Source: Hepsetus odoe (taxonomy: Eukaryota > Chordata > Actinopteri > Characiformes > Hepsetidae). From it: a stretch of DNA of 64,000 bases. The translations under genes and the position numbers were made by a program. Location: the NCBI GenBank assembly GCA_017165825.1, contig CM029372.1, positions 669,466 through 733,465 on the forward strand. The letters are read 5' to 3'. This document shows positions 36,150-47,859 of the stretch, in pieces. How positions within the stretch are numbered: the first letter of the stretch is position 1; every line of letters starts with the position of its first letter. The notes under the pieces are model-generated. The model was not told where the DNA came from. It made no database searches and worked only from the letters and a program-made list of their open reading frames with translations.

Positions 36150-38092
36150 ATGGCTTCGTTCGTGAGGATGAGTAATACGAGACTCTTGTCCAAAATAATA
36201 CAGGATTTCTCCTCTGCGGTACAAAATCATTTTAGAAATCAGCCAGTAACTGTGAGGTTTTATTCCTTCCTTATCTTCTAACCCTTTTTAATCCCACAGG
36301 CTGCTGTTCAACGGCGTGTTTGCGGAACTCCCCATCAATCTGCATTAACAAGGTTTGACTGTTCATTTTTTTATTATTTTTTGTGGGGGGTTACAGCAGC
36401 TGATTTTGCTTTTAACAAAAAAAAACCCCAAAAAACTTGCATTAGAAACTCCAGGAGAATTTGGAGGGTGTAAATGGAAACCACCCCGTTGTGACTCTTT
36501 ATAGTTGTTGGAGAGCATCATGTGAAAAGTCTTTTTTTTTTTTCTCGGTACATACTATAGGACGAACAGCCAACGGACTTTATCTCTTTGTGCGGGAAGC
36601 GATATTTAGTAGGAAAGCACGGTTTTAAACGGGGCAATTAAGTTCCGTCTCAGGCAAGTGTCTGGGTGACGGGTGCGTGGTGCGCCATGAATACGAGCCC
36701 CGGAAACACGGCACATTGGTTCCACTTTACTAACCCGCTTTTGAGATCAAATTGTAGAAACATTAAAGTTCTCCCTTTGTTTGCAGCTGTCATATTTGTG
36801 TACCCCATGCAGCATTTCTGCACACAGGACGTGTCTGTGGGACACGGTCTTCCTCTTCTGTAAGTGTCTTGAAAAGTATTTTTTTGGTGAGAATTGTTTC
36901 GGTAGTGTATAGCCTATCCACTGTGATGACCCCTAACGGAAGCAGGCAAAGAAAGAGAATGGACTAAAAGTCCTGTAGCGTGTTGTGGGTGAACTAAGTG
37001 ACAGTAGAGTCTACAGTGCTTTAGAAACAAATACAGGATTTAAATTGGGATGAAACCGTAAAGCGAAATAATTAGTTTCATGCCTGCTGGAAAGTGTGTA
37101 CCCTAGGAGACTGGCTGACTGTCCAATTCAACATTAAATAACACATTGTATGACACACTTTCATGTGTCATTTCTCCTGAGATGAGTTTGGTTGGTTTTC
37201 TTGTTTGAAGCAGGCCATCAGATTTCTTTTGTATAACTACTTTTATTTATTCAAGGTCATGGTCACAGAGGAGCCTGATGCACTGTTCCAGAAACTGACT
37301 GTGCTAGTAAAAGGCCATGACAAAGCTGTTTTGGACAGTTACGAGTTCTTTGCCACACTAGCTGCGAAGGAACTTAACCTCTCCCTGGCTGAAGTGTGAG
37401 TCATCCATGTAATTCACTAAAACAAGACCAAAGGCCTGTTCTTGCCCACCACCTAGCAAACAATGTTGTAATTTTTGTTTTTCTATGGAAGGTTTGAACC
37501 TCCAAGGAACATTGAGAGACTTACCCTTCTGAAGTCGGTTCACATTTTTAAGAAACACAGAGTCCAGTATGAAATGAGGACCCACTACAGATGCCTGGAG
37601 GTGAGTCCTTGTGGCATTTGCATGGTGCTGAGGAAAAAATTTGTATGTACTCATATCTTGGTTGATTTTAAAATGGCATTTTAAAGAATGTATTGCATCA
37701 CATAAGACATTTTGGCTGTCAGATTTCTAGGATAACGGGCTCCACTGCACGGGTATATCTGGAATACATTCAGCGCAACATACCCGAGGGAGTGGCCATG
37801 GAGATCACTAAGGTAACAGAATTAAAAGAAATTACATATGCCAACATGTGTGTATGTAAAGATGCTTTGATGAATTTTGGCTGTTGAAGTGCATTTTTCT
37901 ATACTGAAAATAACAAATGAAACATGTACCAAATTATATTGAGAGAGGTATATGGGGCGTAATACCTACAAACTGAATTCCCACTACTAATTTTCATATT
38001 TCTCCTTGTAGACTGCTATACAGAAAGTTCCAGGGCATATCCAGATGCCTTTGTGGGGTGAACAGAGCCAGGAAGAGCAAGCCAGCCAGTGA
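36150..38092 (+). CDS. mrps10: Mitochondrial small ribosomal subunit protein S10 (uS10m), seven exons
   Basis: Exons: 36150-36251, 36300-36352, 36787-36859, 37256-37395, 37492-37600, 37723-37812 and 38012-38092; phases match at every junction, giving 215 residues (human about 201). The basic N-terminus (MASFVRMSNTRLLSKIIQ) fits a mitochondrial targeting peptide. The S10 domain is clear: LVKGHDKAVLDSYEFF, FEPPRNIERLTLLKS, KKHRVQYEMRTHYRCLE, YLEYIQRNIPEGVAMEITK. The protein belongs to the head of the mitoribosomal small subunit and supports translation of mitochondrial mRNAs. Exons 1-3 are less conserved and rest on splice sites and phase; exons 4-7 are certain from the family match. A polyadenylation signal follows at 38224. 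Confidence 0.93.
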
Positions 38093-38223
38093 ACATTGGA
38101 ACTGTGTTCTTTTTATTGGTTAATAATTGCAGCATATTTGAATTTCATTGAAATGTTGAATGAGAGACTGACCTCAATTTGTGCTTGTTTGACTTTCATT
38201 TCTGTAAAGAGTGTAAGTTGTAT

Positions 38224-38229
38224 AATAAA
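38224..38229 (+). terminator. mrps10 polyadenylation signal
   Basis: AATAAA lies 132 bp after the mrps10 stop codon, in the expected place for the 3' UTR end. Confidence 0.6.
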
Positions 38230-38581
38230 TTCTTTATATGTAGTTGAAACCCGGTGTTTCCTTGGATCATTGTTCACATTAGCGATTACATTTTTGTTCT
38301 TTTTTTAAATTATTTTATTTTGTGACTGCAAGAGTTTCGTGACTTTCTTGCAGTATGTGCTGCTAAGCATAAATATTATTCCAGTAATTAAGCTTAATTT
38401 GACTGGGGGGGTTTTCTGTGATGGGTATTTACCAAACCAATAATTTAACCTGATGGTTAAACTGTAAGCACAGAAAATAAGTAATGTACAATCTCTGTGA
38501 GCCAAAGGAAAATTGTATTAAACATTAATTAATAAAATAATTTAAGCCCATTTGTTTTGTTGTCAAATGATTTTTTGAAAA

Positions 38582-38798
38582 ATGAAAGTGACTAGTTATT
38601 ATTATGAAACAGCACATGGTGAGACTCAACAAAATGCTTCCTCTGCATTTCACCCACACGGTTGCAGCAGGGAATAGCTATTTAAAGCACCTGGGGAGCA
38701 GTGAAGGGGATGTGACCTTGCTCAAGGATCTAGGATTCAAACCCACAACCCTCTATTTAAAAGGTCTAGTCCCTAACCACTAGGCCACCACTTCCCCA
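38582..38798 (-). mobile_element. tRNA-derived SINE, tail type B (diverged)
   Basis: GGGGAGCAGTGAAGGGGATG, CCTTGCTCAAGG and AACCACTAGGCCACCACTTC mark the reversed SINE body and head. Confidence 0.7.
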
Positions 38799-38799
38799 G

Positions 38800-40559
38800 A
38801 TTTCTGGAATTTTATAGTTTGACATGCAATCAAGCGTTTGTTGCATCAGTGAATATGACCACAAATTTGTTGATGTGAATGACCACTTTGCTTATGACTA
38901 AATTTATTTAAAGCACAAGATTACAAACCTATGTAATTCTCCATTTCTGCATTGTACAACCTAAAATTTGTCAGATTCAGGCTCAAGTTCTTTCTAGTCT
39001 ATTTCTCCAATTTGTTTTAAGTTTACTTAGGTGCAAAAGAATGAGATGACAGTAAAGTGAGTTTCGCCAAGGAAAAAACCTTTAATAAATCATAAACCTT
39101 AAGTCACACTGCAACAGAATTAACTGAATTAAACAATGAGTAACTTACAGATATTGCACTTTGTTTTTCTTACAATGCCACGTTCTTCTGCAGGTTTGAC
39201 TTCATTTAGACACTTTTACAAGAAAAAAAAAACTCAGTCTAAAGGAGATTAACTTTTATTATAGATTGAAGACTTAATCTAAACCTTTTGTTATAACAGG
39301 TTAACAATGGACCACACAAAACTACAATGGTTAGAGTACACTTGTAAGTGTACTTGAGCAGCTAAAAATATATGTCAGATATAAAAGCCACATTAATTTA
39401 TATGAATAAGTAATGTTTCAAATGATGGCCCATAAACAGTTTGCTGACCATGTGCCTGTAATTGAATACTCAAAGCAGCTTTTTCTAAAAGTACTGAAAC
39501 AATGTACTCAAAGTTCTTTCCATGTGAGACAAATTAATAACTAAAACTATGAAATGAGACTATGAGATGAATGACAATATTATTGCCTTTGTCAGAGAGA
39601 TGTAGAAGTATCAACTGAGAACTATTCTAAAATTACTTATTCCCTCATCTTACTCTCTTAAAATAGGGAGACTTAAACCCCTTAATTTAATGGGTGACAT
39701 TCTGTAATTTTATGTTTTCAGTTGAATCCTGCCATGCCTATAAACCAAAAATAAAACTGTAACTGTCCTAGTATTCAAAATGTGTGTTTATATTTGATGT
39801 TACACACAGTAGGTGTCAATGGGAATATAAAGTGCTCAAAATTTTGTGATTTGCTCCATTACACATTTAATTTCAAATGAAAATTTTGTCCATTTTAATT
39901 GTCGGCATCTTTAATAAAATACATCACTTTTTGTTTTAATAGTGTAACCTGCTATACTGGTAGTATTTCATTTACTAAGCACCATCTTATCTGTATCTGT
40001 TATAATTTGTGCAAAAGAATTTTTTTTCTGCATCTAGATTACTATCTGCAAATGTCATTGTCCACTACAGGTGTGACAGAAATATTAGCAATGAGGGATC
40101 AATATATGGGATGGGCTGGCTTTCTCCACACAGTATCCAGCGCTTAAAATTGGGTTTAAATTATAAACAAAAGCTTCAGCCTTGTGTTTGCTAGGCCATC
40201 TTGACGTTTTGTTTTTCTGTCATCTTTATTCAGTTTCCTCTACATTCCCATGCAAGTGGTTGATTTACAATTACTATTGCATCTGCAACAAGCACACCAG
40301 TGACTCACCTCACCTTACCTACATGCACACGTTCACTCTTCCACTCTCTCTTTCAAACTCAATAACAAACAGAAGGGCAGATTGTGTAGCACATCTTACA
40401 GGTTATCTCCCAAAAGCTTTTTTATTTCTGAAAAAACAGGAAATCTTTACATCTTATGATGTGACAAAAGCATTTTCCTTCAAAATATCATCAATCTGAA
40501 TGAATCCTCAAATGTTAATGTCAAGTGATGACAATATATTGAGGTGATAAAGTAAATAT

Positions 40560-40613
<54 letters not shown>

Positions 40614-41160
40614 CATCAAATACCAAGTAATTTCCCTATTTGGGCTATTCACTGGTCATTTTTAGTCATAAATACCAAATACAAGTTCCGACAAATTATA
40701 GTGGTTTGGCAGATAACTGTGTACAAATTCAAAATCTTAAAGAAACACTATGATGAAGTACAAATGCAAAAGCTTTTGCCCCTCTTATAAGGATATATAA
40801 TGTGTGTGTGTGTATATATATTTTTTTTTTGTTAAAATCAAAAGACAACGCATGGTCTTCCCCACCCCACCATTACATTTAAGCTGGACAACCTCAGAAA
40901 AGCTAAAATGTTTGTATTTATGTATCTAGCATTTTTTGTCACATTACCAGTCTGTATGTTGATGGCTCATTGTGGTTCACTACTTGGGGGAACGCCAGGC
41001 TGAATCTTAGAGGCAAACCATTTTTTTTTCTTTATGACAATTATAGACTATACTATAGAATCACTACAGCTGTGTCTAAGGAGCAGGAAATTTTGTGATT
41101 GTGAACAATCCTACCTCATATTCTTACCTTCTCAGGTGTGCAGGCTTATGAAGTAACAGG
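38800..41160. other. Intergenic, mostly featureless
   Basis: AT-rich DNA with a (TA)n microsatellite at 40564-40609. I see no exon-like segment. Confidence 0.45.
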
Positions 41161-41164
41161 TTTA

Positions 41165-42260
41165 TGTGCTTTACTGTTTATCTGCAAATAGAGACTCTCA
41201 GGTAGAGAAGGATGGGGAAAGGATGGGATTTAGGAAGAGGAGGGTGTCTGGACACAAAAGAAGACTCACCTTCATTATAAGGGGGGTGCAGGGGCAGGAT
41301 GCGACACACTGCACATCACTGGGGCAGGGGGAAGAGAAGAGGGGGAACGTCCTGCCTCGGAGTCCAGCTGCCTTCCGAAAAGGGTGACTATGTCCCCCTT
41401 CAGGAGACAACAAGAATCAGTCCAGCATCACAGCACAGGCTAGCAGAAGCAGCAAAGGCAGAAGAGAAGCACGCAACCCTCAAAGGAGGAGATAGTGGGG
41501 ATATACAGCAGAGCTACGAAAAGATGCAACACCTGTCGAAAGATGGCTCTCAAGCTTATCGTAGTTTCAAACTTGGTTTTGTATATGCTGCTTTACGAAT
41601 GTGAAAACATGTCAGCATTTTTCAGGCACGTTTATAAACAGCTTTGGCCATTAACTGTAAAAATAAACTTACCAGCAGTTCATCATTCAAAGATGCCATC
41701 ACTAGATGAGTGTGCAACTGGACGATATGACATTCCACGTTTGTTTCATTCGTATTCATAATTATGTAAATCATTAGTTTTTACATGTAAAACTGTTTCT
41801 TACAATCATTTGCACTTCCAACTAGATCAACTATACTTTTATTACATTAATAGCTCAATTTATAAGAATACAGAATATTCTGTTACACTCTTGGTAGTGC
41901 CTCAAAGGCATCAGGTTTTTGTTAAAAATTCAATCTCTGCCTGATATAACCAGCAAGCGATCGACCTTTATACAATGTTTATGATCAAAGATATGGCACC
42001 TTTGCATACATCCTCATGCACTTCAGCAGGACACTTATCAAAGAAGACGACAATGCCTCAGCCCCACCAACAGCAACAAAGTTGTTTTCAAAAACTTGCA
42101 AAATTATTTTTTGGATGCCTCCATAAAAGAGAGAGAGAGAAAGACTAATATGCATTAGGGACTCCTGTTTCCAGCAGTGGGCCAACTTTACCAGTTCCAG
42201 CTTTCAGAAGAAGGCACATTTGATACATATGAAAGCCTCTGATGTCTTCTCAGTGCTTTA
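41165..42260. other. Unexplained purine-rich and ORF-bearing segment
   Basis: This stretch is richer in G and A than its neighbours and holds short open frames on both strands (for example 41299-41604 plus, 41985-42185 minus). I found no protein family, splice pattern or terminal repeat that explains it. It could be an old transposon body or an unrecognised UTR. Confidence 0.3.
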
Positions 42261-43150
42261 ATATGAAGCCTTTTTCAACACAAATTTGCTAGACCATACT
42301 TAGTTGAACATAGCGAGATATATGGAGATAACACAAAGCACTATAAACTTGATGTTATGTTATCAAGTTGTTATACAAAAATGTGCAGTTTGACAATTAT
42401 TAAATATCTTGATATTTAATAGGTAAAAGACACATACCTATGTAAATACATTTTTTGAAATGAAACAGTGTCCATTTTGCTCCAGTGCACTATACTTCTG
42501 CCATTAGGATTAATAAATGGACATTCATGTACTGTGTATAATACTGTGTACAATTATGTACAATAATCAGTAAAAAGAGAAGTCAGTTTATTTTAACTTT
42601 ATTATCACTATGTCAAAAACTGGTATAATTTTAACCAACTTACATCGACAAATCCACATAACTCAATCACAGTAAGTAAAAGTATTTTCATATTGATAAC
42701 ACTTCAACATTAAACACAGTGAATGTAGTGCTATCCTACCATCTTCATATCAATATCAAATCAGTCAACAAAATGGATTGCTGAACACAAAAAATGAAGG
42801 GTTTTTGACAGCAATATTTCCACTTAATAGCTGCACATTTATGATATGAAGTAACTTGAGTCATGAATACATACAGAATGGGTCCTTTTCTCTGTAAATG
42901 TCCATACAGCATCAATTGCTTTTCATAAATACTGGGTAGTTATGTTAATAGAAAAAAAAAATTTGTCATAGAACAATAAGAAAAGTTTGAGAGGCCCAAG
43001 GAGTCCAGGAAAACATACTACTTTTACAATGATGAATGAGGGCTATAGTATGCTCACATTTTACTTTTTTACTTTGTTTCTCTCTCATTCTCTCAATTGC
43101 ACATTTATTCTTCGATGGAAAAGACCGATTAAGGCTCACAAAATTAGCAC

Positions 43151-43596
43151 CACGCAAACTGCACAATGTCGGGGGGGGGGGGGGGGGGGGGGACAGAAAA
43201 AGCTTCTNNNNNNNNNNNNNNNNNNNNNNNNNNNNNNNNNNNNNNNNNNNNNNNNNNNNNNNNNNNNNNNNNNNNNNNNNNNNNNNNNNNNNNNNNNNNN
43301 NNNNNNNNNNNNNNNNNNNNNNNNNNNNNNNNNNNNNNNNNNNNNNNNNNNNNNNNNNNNNNNNNNNNNNNNNNNNNNNNNNNNNNNNNNNNNNNNNNNN
43401 NNNNNNNNNNNNNNNNNNNNNNNNNNNNNNNNNNNNNNNNNNNNNNNNNNNNNNNNNNNNNNNNNNNNNNNNNNNNNNNNNNNNNNNNNNNNNNNNNNNN
43501 NNNNNNNNNNNNNNNNNNNNNNNNNNNNNNNNNNNNNNNNNNNCACGCAAACTGCACAATGTCGGGGGGGGGGGGGGGGGGTGTACAGAAATAGCT
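43151..43596. other. Assembly gap between duplicated flanks
   Basis: An N run covers 43208-43543. Each side starts with CACGCAAACTGCACAATGTC (43151 and 43544), followed by a long G run and an ACAGAAA.AGCTTCT block. The same text on both sides suggests that the poly-G stopped assembly and the flanks were not merged. Confidence 0.85.
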
Positions 43597-43811
43597 TCTG
43601 ATAGCAAACAGTAAAAATTGAAACAAGATTAGCTTTTAAAACCATTGAAATGACTTGGGGCTTTCCCTCCAATAACAATGTAGAAAATGGAGCGTGGTTG
43701 ATCAGTATAAACTGGATTGGAGTGTCAGCCGGGACATGAATTACTGGCACCCACTAATAACACCCTGCGCTACAGATACAGTCTAATTTTTTATTATGAG
43801 TTTGAGCTGCC

Positions 43812-45225
43812 TTAAAATCGCCGGCCACCGGGGGGCCCCGGCCAGCGCTGACCCCTGCCTGGGGGCAGATGGGGAGGAGGAGGGGGTGGTCCATTGTGGT
43901 AGCTGCATGAAAGGATAAAATTACACATTTGGATTCTGGTGCTGAGTTTTTAAAAAAAGGGCCCGTGCCACAACTTATTTCTTTCTCTGTAGAAAATACA
44001 AAATTTAGTATAAAACAGATTCATGCATTATTCACTTATCAATTCATGACCGACACAGCTTAATTCATTTGATTGAGCGATAACTGTTTCCAATCAATTA
44101 AGCAATCTTTGAGCACTATAAAGACTAAAAATGCATTATTGAGATGTAAAGAGGGGGGTAGCCAAACAAGTGTATGTGGGGGGAAAAAAAAAAAAAGAAG
44201 AGGAAAGTGGCCAAGGGATAAAATCTACTCGCAAGTCTTACCCTCTGGGGTGGAAGTGACGAGGGGGGCCAGGTGGCATCATACCCCGTCCTCTTGGAGG
44301 AAGCGGCAGTCCTCTGAATGCTGGGTGTCCTGGTGGTGGTGGAGGTGGGCCATGTCTGTAACAAAGTCAGTAAAGCTGAGATGCTCCTAGATTCAGTCAA
44401 ATAACATACAAGACTTTACATCAAAACCAGTGGATTAAAAATACTTATGGTATATACTATGCTTATTTGAGTGTAACTATGCAAAAATGTATCCAATATT
44501 CTTGTGACAACAGTAAAAATAATGGATTTTTAGTTTTCAGGCTTAAGTAGTTTAAAAGAGGACCAAAAAATCTATGCAAACAACATACAAGCATTAAATG
44601 TAAAACGGACTAAGGCTGTGTATAGTCATAAAAAAATTATGTTATTTTTTACCTGTGGATGGGTGGGGGATGTCCCCTTAGGTGCATTGGTGGTGGAGGT
44701 GGTGGGGGTGGTCCCATGCCCATTCCCATTGGACCACCCCTACCTTTTCTTCTGCAGATGTCTGGATACGGTCGTGGTCTACCCATTCCCCTCCTGAGAA
44801 AGCAAAACTGGGCTTTATGAAAAACTAAACTTGTGGGAACAAACTCATATTGTAAGATATTTTAACAACCTAATTGGTCCGAATCCATTCATGAACCCAT
44901 CGCAACCCCTGCCCCTTCCTTGCCCTGGCAGCCCAAACATTTTAACCATCATTCCACGTCCACCACGACCTCCTCTGCCTATTCGACCACCTCTACCTCG
45001 ACCTCGGACACCGCGGCCCCTGCAAAAATATATATGAGAACAAAATGGGATATGCCAGTCACAAGGTGCATGTTGATATTCTTCATTAAGAAGCAATACT
45101 AAAAGCTCTGATCAAGTAACCTACCTGGATTTACTGAAGTCAGATGGTTCCTCTTCAGCAGGCATCTCATTGATATCAGTTATCTCTGTGGACTCTTCCA
45201 CCTGCTCTGCCACAACAACTTCCAT
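43812..45225 (-). CDS. RGG-box and polyproline protein, five coding exons, 198 aa, unnamed
   Basis: Coding exons on minus: 45225-45125, 45019-44870, 44793-44653, 44355-44242 and 43902-43812, all joined in phase 2. The protein has an acidic N-terminus (MEVVVAEQVEESTEITD), an RGG-box block (GRGRGGRIGRGGRGGRG), then repeated polyproline/RG units (PMGMGMGPPPPPPPPM; GRGMMPPGPPRHFHPRG) and ends GPPGGRRF. RGG and polyproline tracts are common in nuclear RNA-binding and splicing proteins and are often arginine-methylated. I see no folded domain and cannot name the gene. Exon 3 uses a weak donor (GTTGTT) but phase and composition support it. AATAAA follows about 20 bp after the stop. Confidence 0.8.
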
Positions 45226-46283
45226 CTGTTTTACAAAACACAGCATACAAGGCCAAACAATTTCTTAGAAACAGAAGTTTGTAATCTTCTCTTTTGAAGG
45301 TGCTGACTTCAAGGTTGTGGTTAGAACTAACTTAATGCTAAACTTATTTTCAGCCAGATCAACCAACCCTTTATTTTTTTAATACTTTGTTTAGTAATTT
45401 GTTTTATTCCACTTTTGTGTTACTTTTTCTTTATTTTAGAATGCTGTTTTTTTTTTTGGAGGTCATACTTGTACAGCATTAAAGGAAGCTGAATACTGCA
45501 CATTTACAGATTAGATGAATGTTGTTAGTGTTCATATGACAATGCATAAAAAGGACATCATGCCATTTATATTGTGAACCATGAACGTGGCCAAACCATC
45601 ATTAAAACACATGCATCTGTCAACTAGCAAATGCCTTGTTCCATTTGAGCTCCCAGAGAATGCTCAAACAGAAAACCTGTTGTTTAGGTAACTACAAAAA
45701 CTACATTAATTTCAAACAAAAACAAAGCGTTACGGTCCAAATTGTATCCAGTGCAGTTAAATCTGCTCTTGGAGATGTACTGAAACTTCAGTGACGTTTT
45801 AAAACATCAAATAAACCAATCAGCTGCTAATGTGCTAATATAGTCGAACATCACGCATAACTTTAGTTTTTGTTCTGTAAAAGAGTAAAAATGAGTGCCT
45901 TCATTTTCGTTTGTGTGCTTGTAAAAACGTTGGCTAATATCGTTAACAATATTTCGGAATAATAGAGCTGAAATAAGCTGCTATTTCAAAATAATGCATT
46001 AAACGTCATCGCGCTAGCTAGCTAGCATATGGCAAAAGCAATCGGCGAGGCAGCGGCCTAAAAGAATGACTAATAGTGAAGGTGGTAGGACAACTACATG
46101 TTTTATACTCGAACTATCGCACGACTGGCTGCTTTAAAATGTTTGTTGTGGTTCATGTTCAGCTAAATATAACGTGAGATGCAAGTAAACAGTAAACACG
46201 AATGACTAGCTGAATAAGAGTCTGTGTTCACAACGACGAATCAGGTTATAAACGTTATTTTTAGCTGAGCGAATCAAACTTAC

Positions 46284-46430
46284 CTCGAAAGTAAGAGACG
46301 ATGTATACAGATGTCTTTGTGGGAGTAATTCCACCTTATTTTTCGATAAAATAAAACAAAAACTAAACGAGTGAATACAGCTCTAACACGATCTAGACCA
46401 ACATCTCTATAATAATCACTTTGAAATGGC
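46284..46430 (-). other. Probable 5' UTR exon of the RGG-protein gene
   Basis: On minus a strong donor CTTTCGAG|GTAAGTTTG ends a non-coding stretch 1.06 kb upstream of the coding start. The coding exon begins with an AG acceptor right before ATG (TAAAACAG|ATGG), so an upstream non-coding exon is needed. The upper boundary is a guess. Confidence 0.5.
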
Positions 46431-46924
46431 GGCTGAAGTGCTGTTTACCGAGGACTGCAGGGACATTGCAGCATTCAAGTCTTCTCCAAATTACAGTACT
46501 GAACACTAATTTAGTATTTATGTCACATTTGTCGGGGAAATAGAGGCACATATTTAAAATTCAGACGAAAAATATTTAACTCTGTGACATGAATTTTAGC
46601 ACTTATTAAAGGCTGTTCAAGCTAATCTATTTAGAAATAATATTTTGCCCTGGTGTAGAAAAGCATGTCCTAATTCAGTTCAATTTTAAAGGCCAATGAA
46701 ACAAAGAACATTAACATTTATTTCTTCATATATTCATTTTTCTTACAATTTGTTCCAAACTGCTTTACAAAGTGCATCACTTGCTTATCCACTTTAAGCC
46801 TGCAGCAGTAAAACGTGAGCTTGTAAGACAGTTTGGGAATAACATTTTTGAGACTTAAATACCTTATAAAACCATTATATTTGTTATATTTGGAGTGTAT
46901 ACAGAACAAGAGGCAAGCAATGAA

Positions 46925-47251
46925 GAAATGAGATAGTCAGAGAGATGAAGAAAGTGGATAGGAGTACAAGGAGATGAATCGCATGGCAAAAAAAGCAGTG
47001 CAGAAAGCTAAAGATAAGGTGTATGGTGAATTGTATGAGAGGTTGGACAGGAAGGTGGGAGAAAAGGACCTATACTGGTTGCCTAGACAGAGACAGAGCT
47101 GGGAAAGATGTGCAGCAAGTAAGGGCAATTAAAGACAAGTAGAAACGTACTCACAATTGAACAGGGAATGTTGAGCAGATGGAAGGAGAACTTTGAGCAG
47201 CTGATGAATGAAGAGAATGAGAGAGAGAGATAATTGGATGATTTGAAGATA
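46925..47251 (+). mobile_element. RTE LINE, upstream half (split by a retrovirus)
   Basis: It encodes the RTE linker between endonuclease and RT (AVQKAKDKVYGELYERLD, GEKDLYWLPRQR, MNEENERE with frame breaks). It ends at AAGATA (47246-47251), and the same protein resumes after AAGATA at 58748-58753, so the ERV complex sits inside this LINE. Confidence 0.8.
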
Positions 47252-47480
47252 TATTCAAAATCCCTTTACTTTTGTCCCTGTCCTACAGTGTCTCACACCA
47301 CTGAGTTCCCACGGGAAAGCAAGCAGTTGCACCTGCAAGCAGTTACATTTTGTCCAGTGTCTTATGCTGTCTCACAAGTTCCCAGAAGATATCCAGCAGC
47401 AAAGAGTGAAATTTTTAATTGAACAGTAGTTCCCACAGATAGCCAGTAGCAAACGGTTACATTTTTAATCAAGCAGCTGG
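47252..47480 (+). mobile_element. Endogenous retrovirus, first LTR (partial)
   Basis: It shares AATCCCTTTACTTTTG with the middle LTR and CAGTTACATTTTGTCCAGTG to GCAGCAAAGAGT with the third LTR. Similarity stops near 47480, so this copy is truncated or rearranged. It also lacks a clean TG start. Confidence 0.6.
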
Positions 47481-47859
47481 AACGTCCTCAAACAGGAACA
47501 TTGGAACAATAGAGTGAGAGGGTGAAATTCACTCTGAGAGAATTTCTTTGCTGATAAAATACTGAAGTCAAAGAGTTGGGTCCGTGGTCCAACTTTAAAT
47601 AGTCTAATCTGAGGACATGTGCCAGTGTTGGCTTGCCCTTTTAGGGCAGTCAGCTTTTAAAGCCTGTAATGTATTACGGGTCACGTGGAGCGCTGGTAAA
47701 AGCCTGAGAGATCTTGGACAGGTATTGTGCGGGCCCATAGCTGGTAGCTCTTTGTAAAAATGCAGACTCTGAGTAAGTAGGCTGACAAATCTGACTTTCT
47801 TCTGAAATTCCTGAGGGGGCATTCATATGATGTAACACTATGTGAGGCCCTGGAGATTC

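Noticed and set aside
42966..43750. Long frames on both strands across 42966-43750
   Set aside because: They run through the N gap and poly-G tracts, so they are artefacts.
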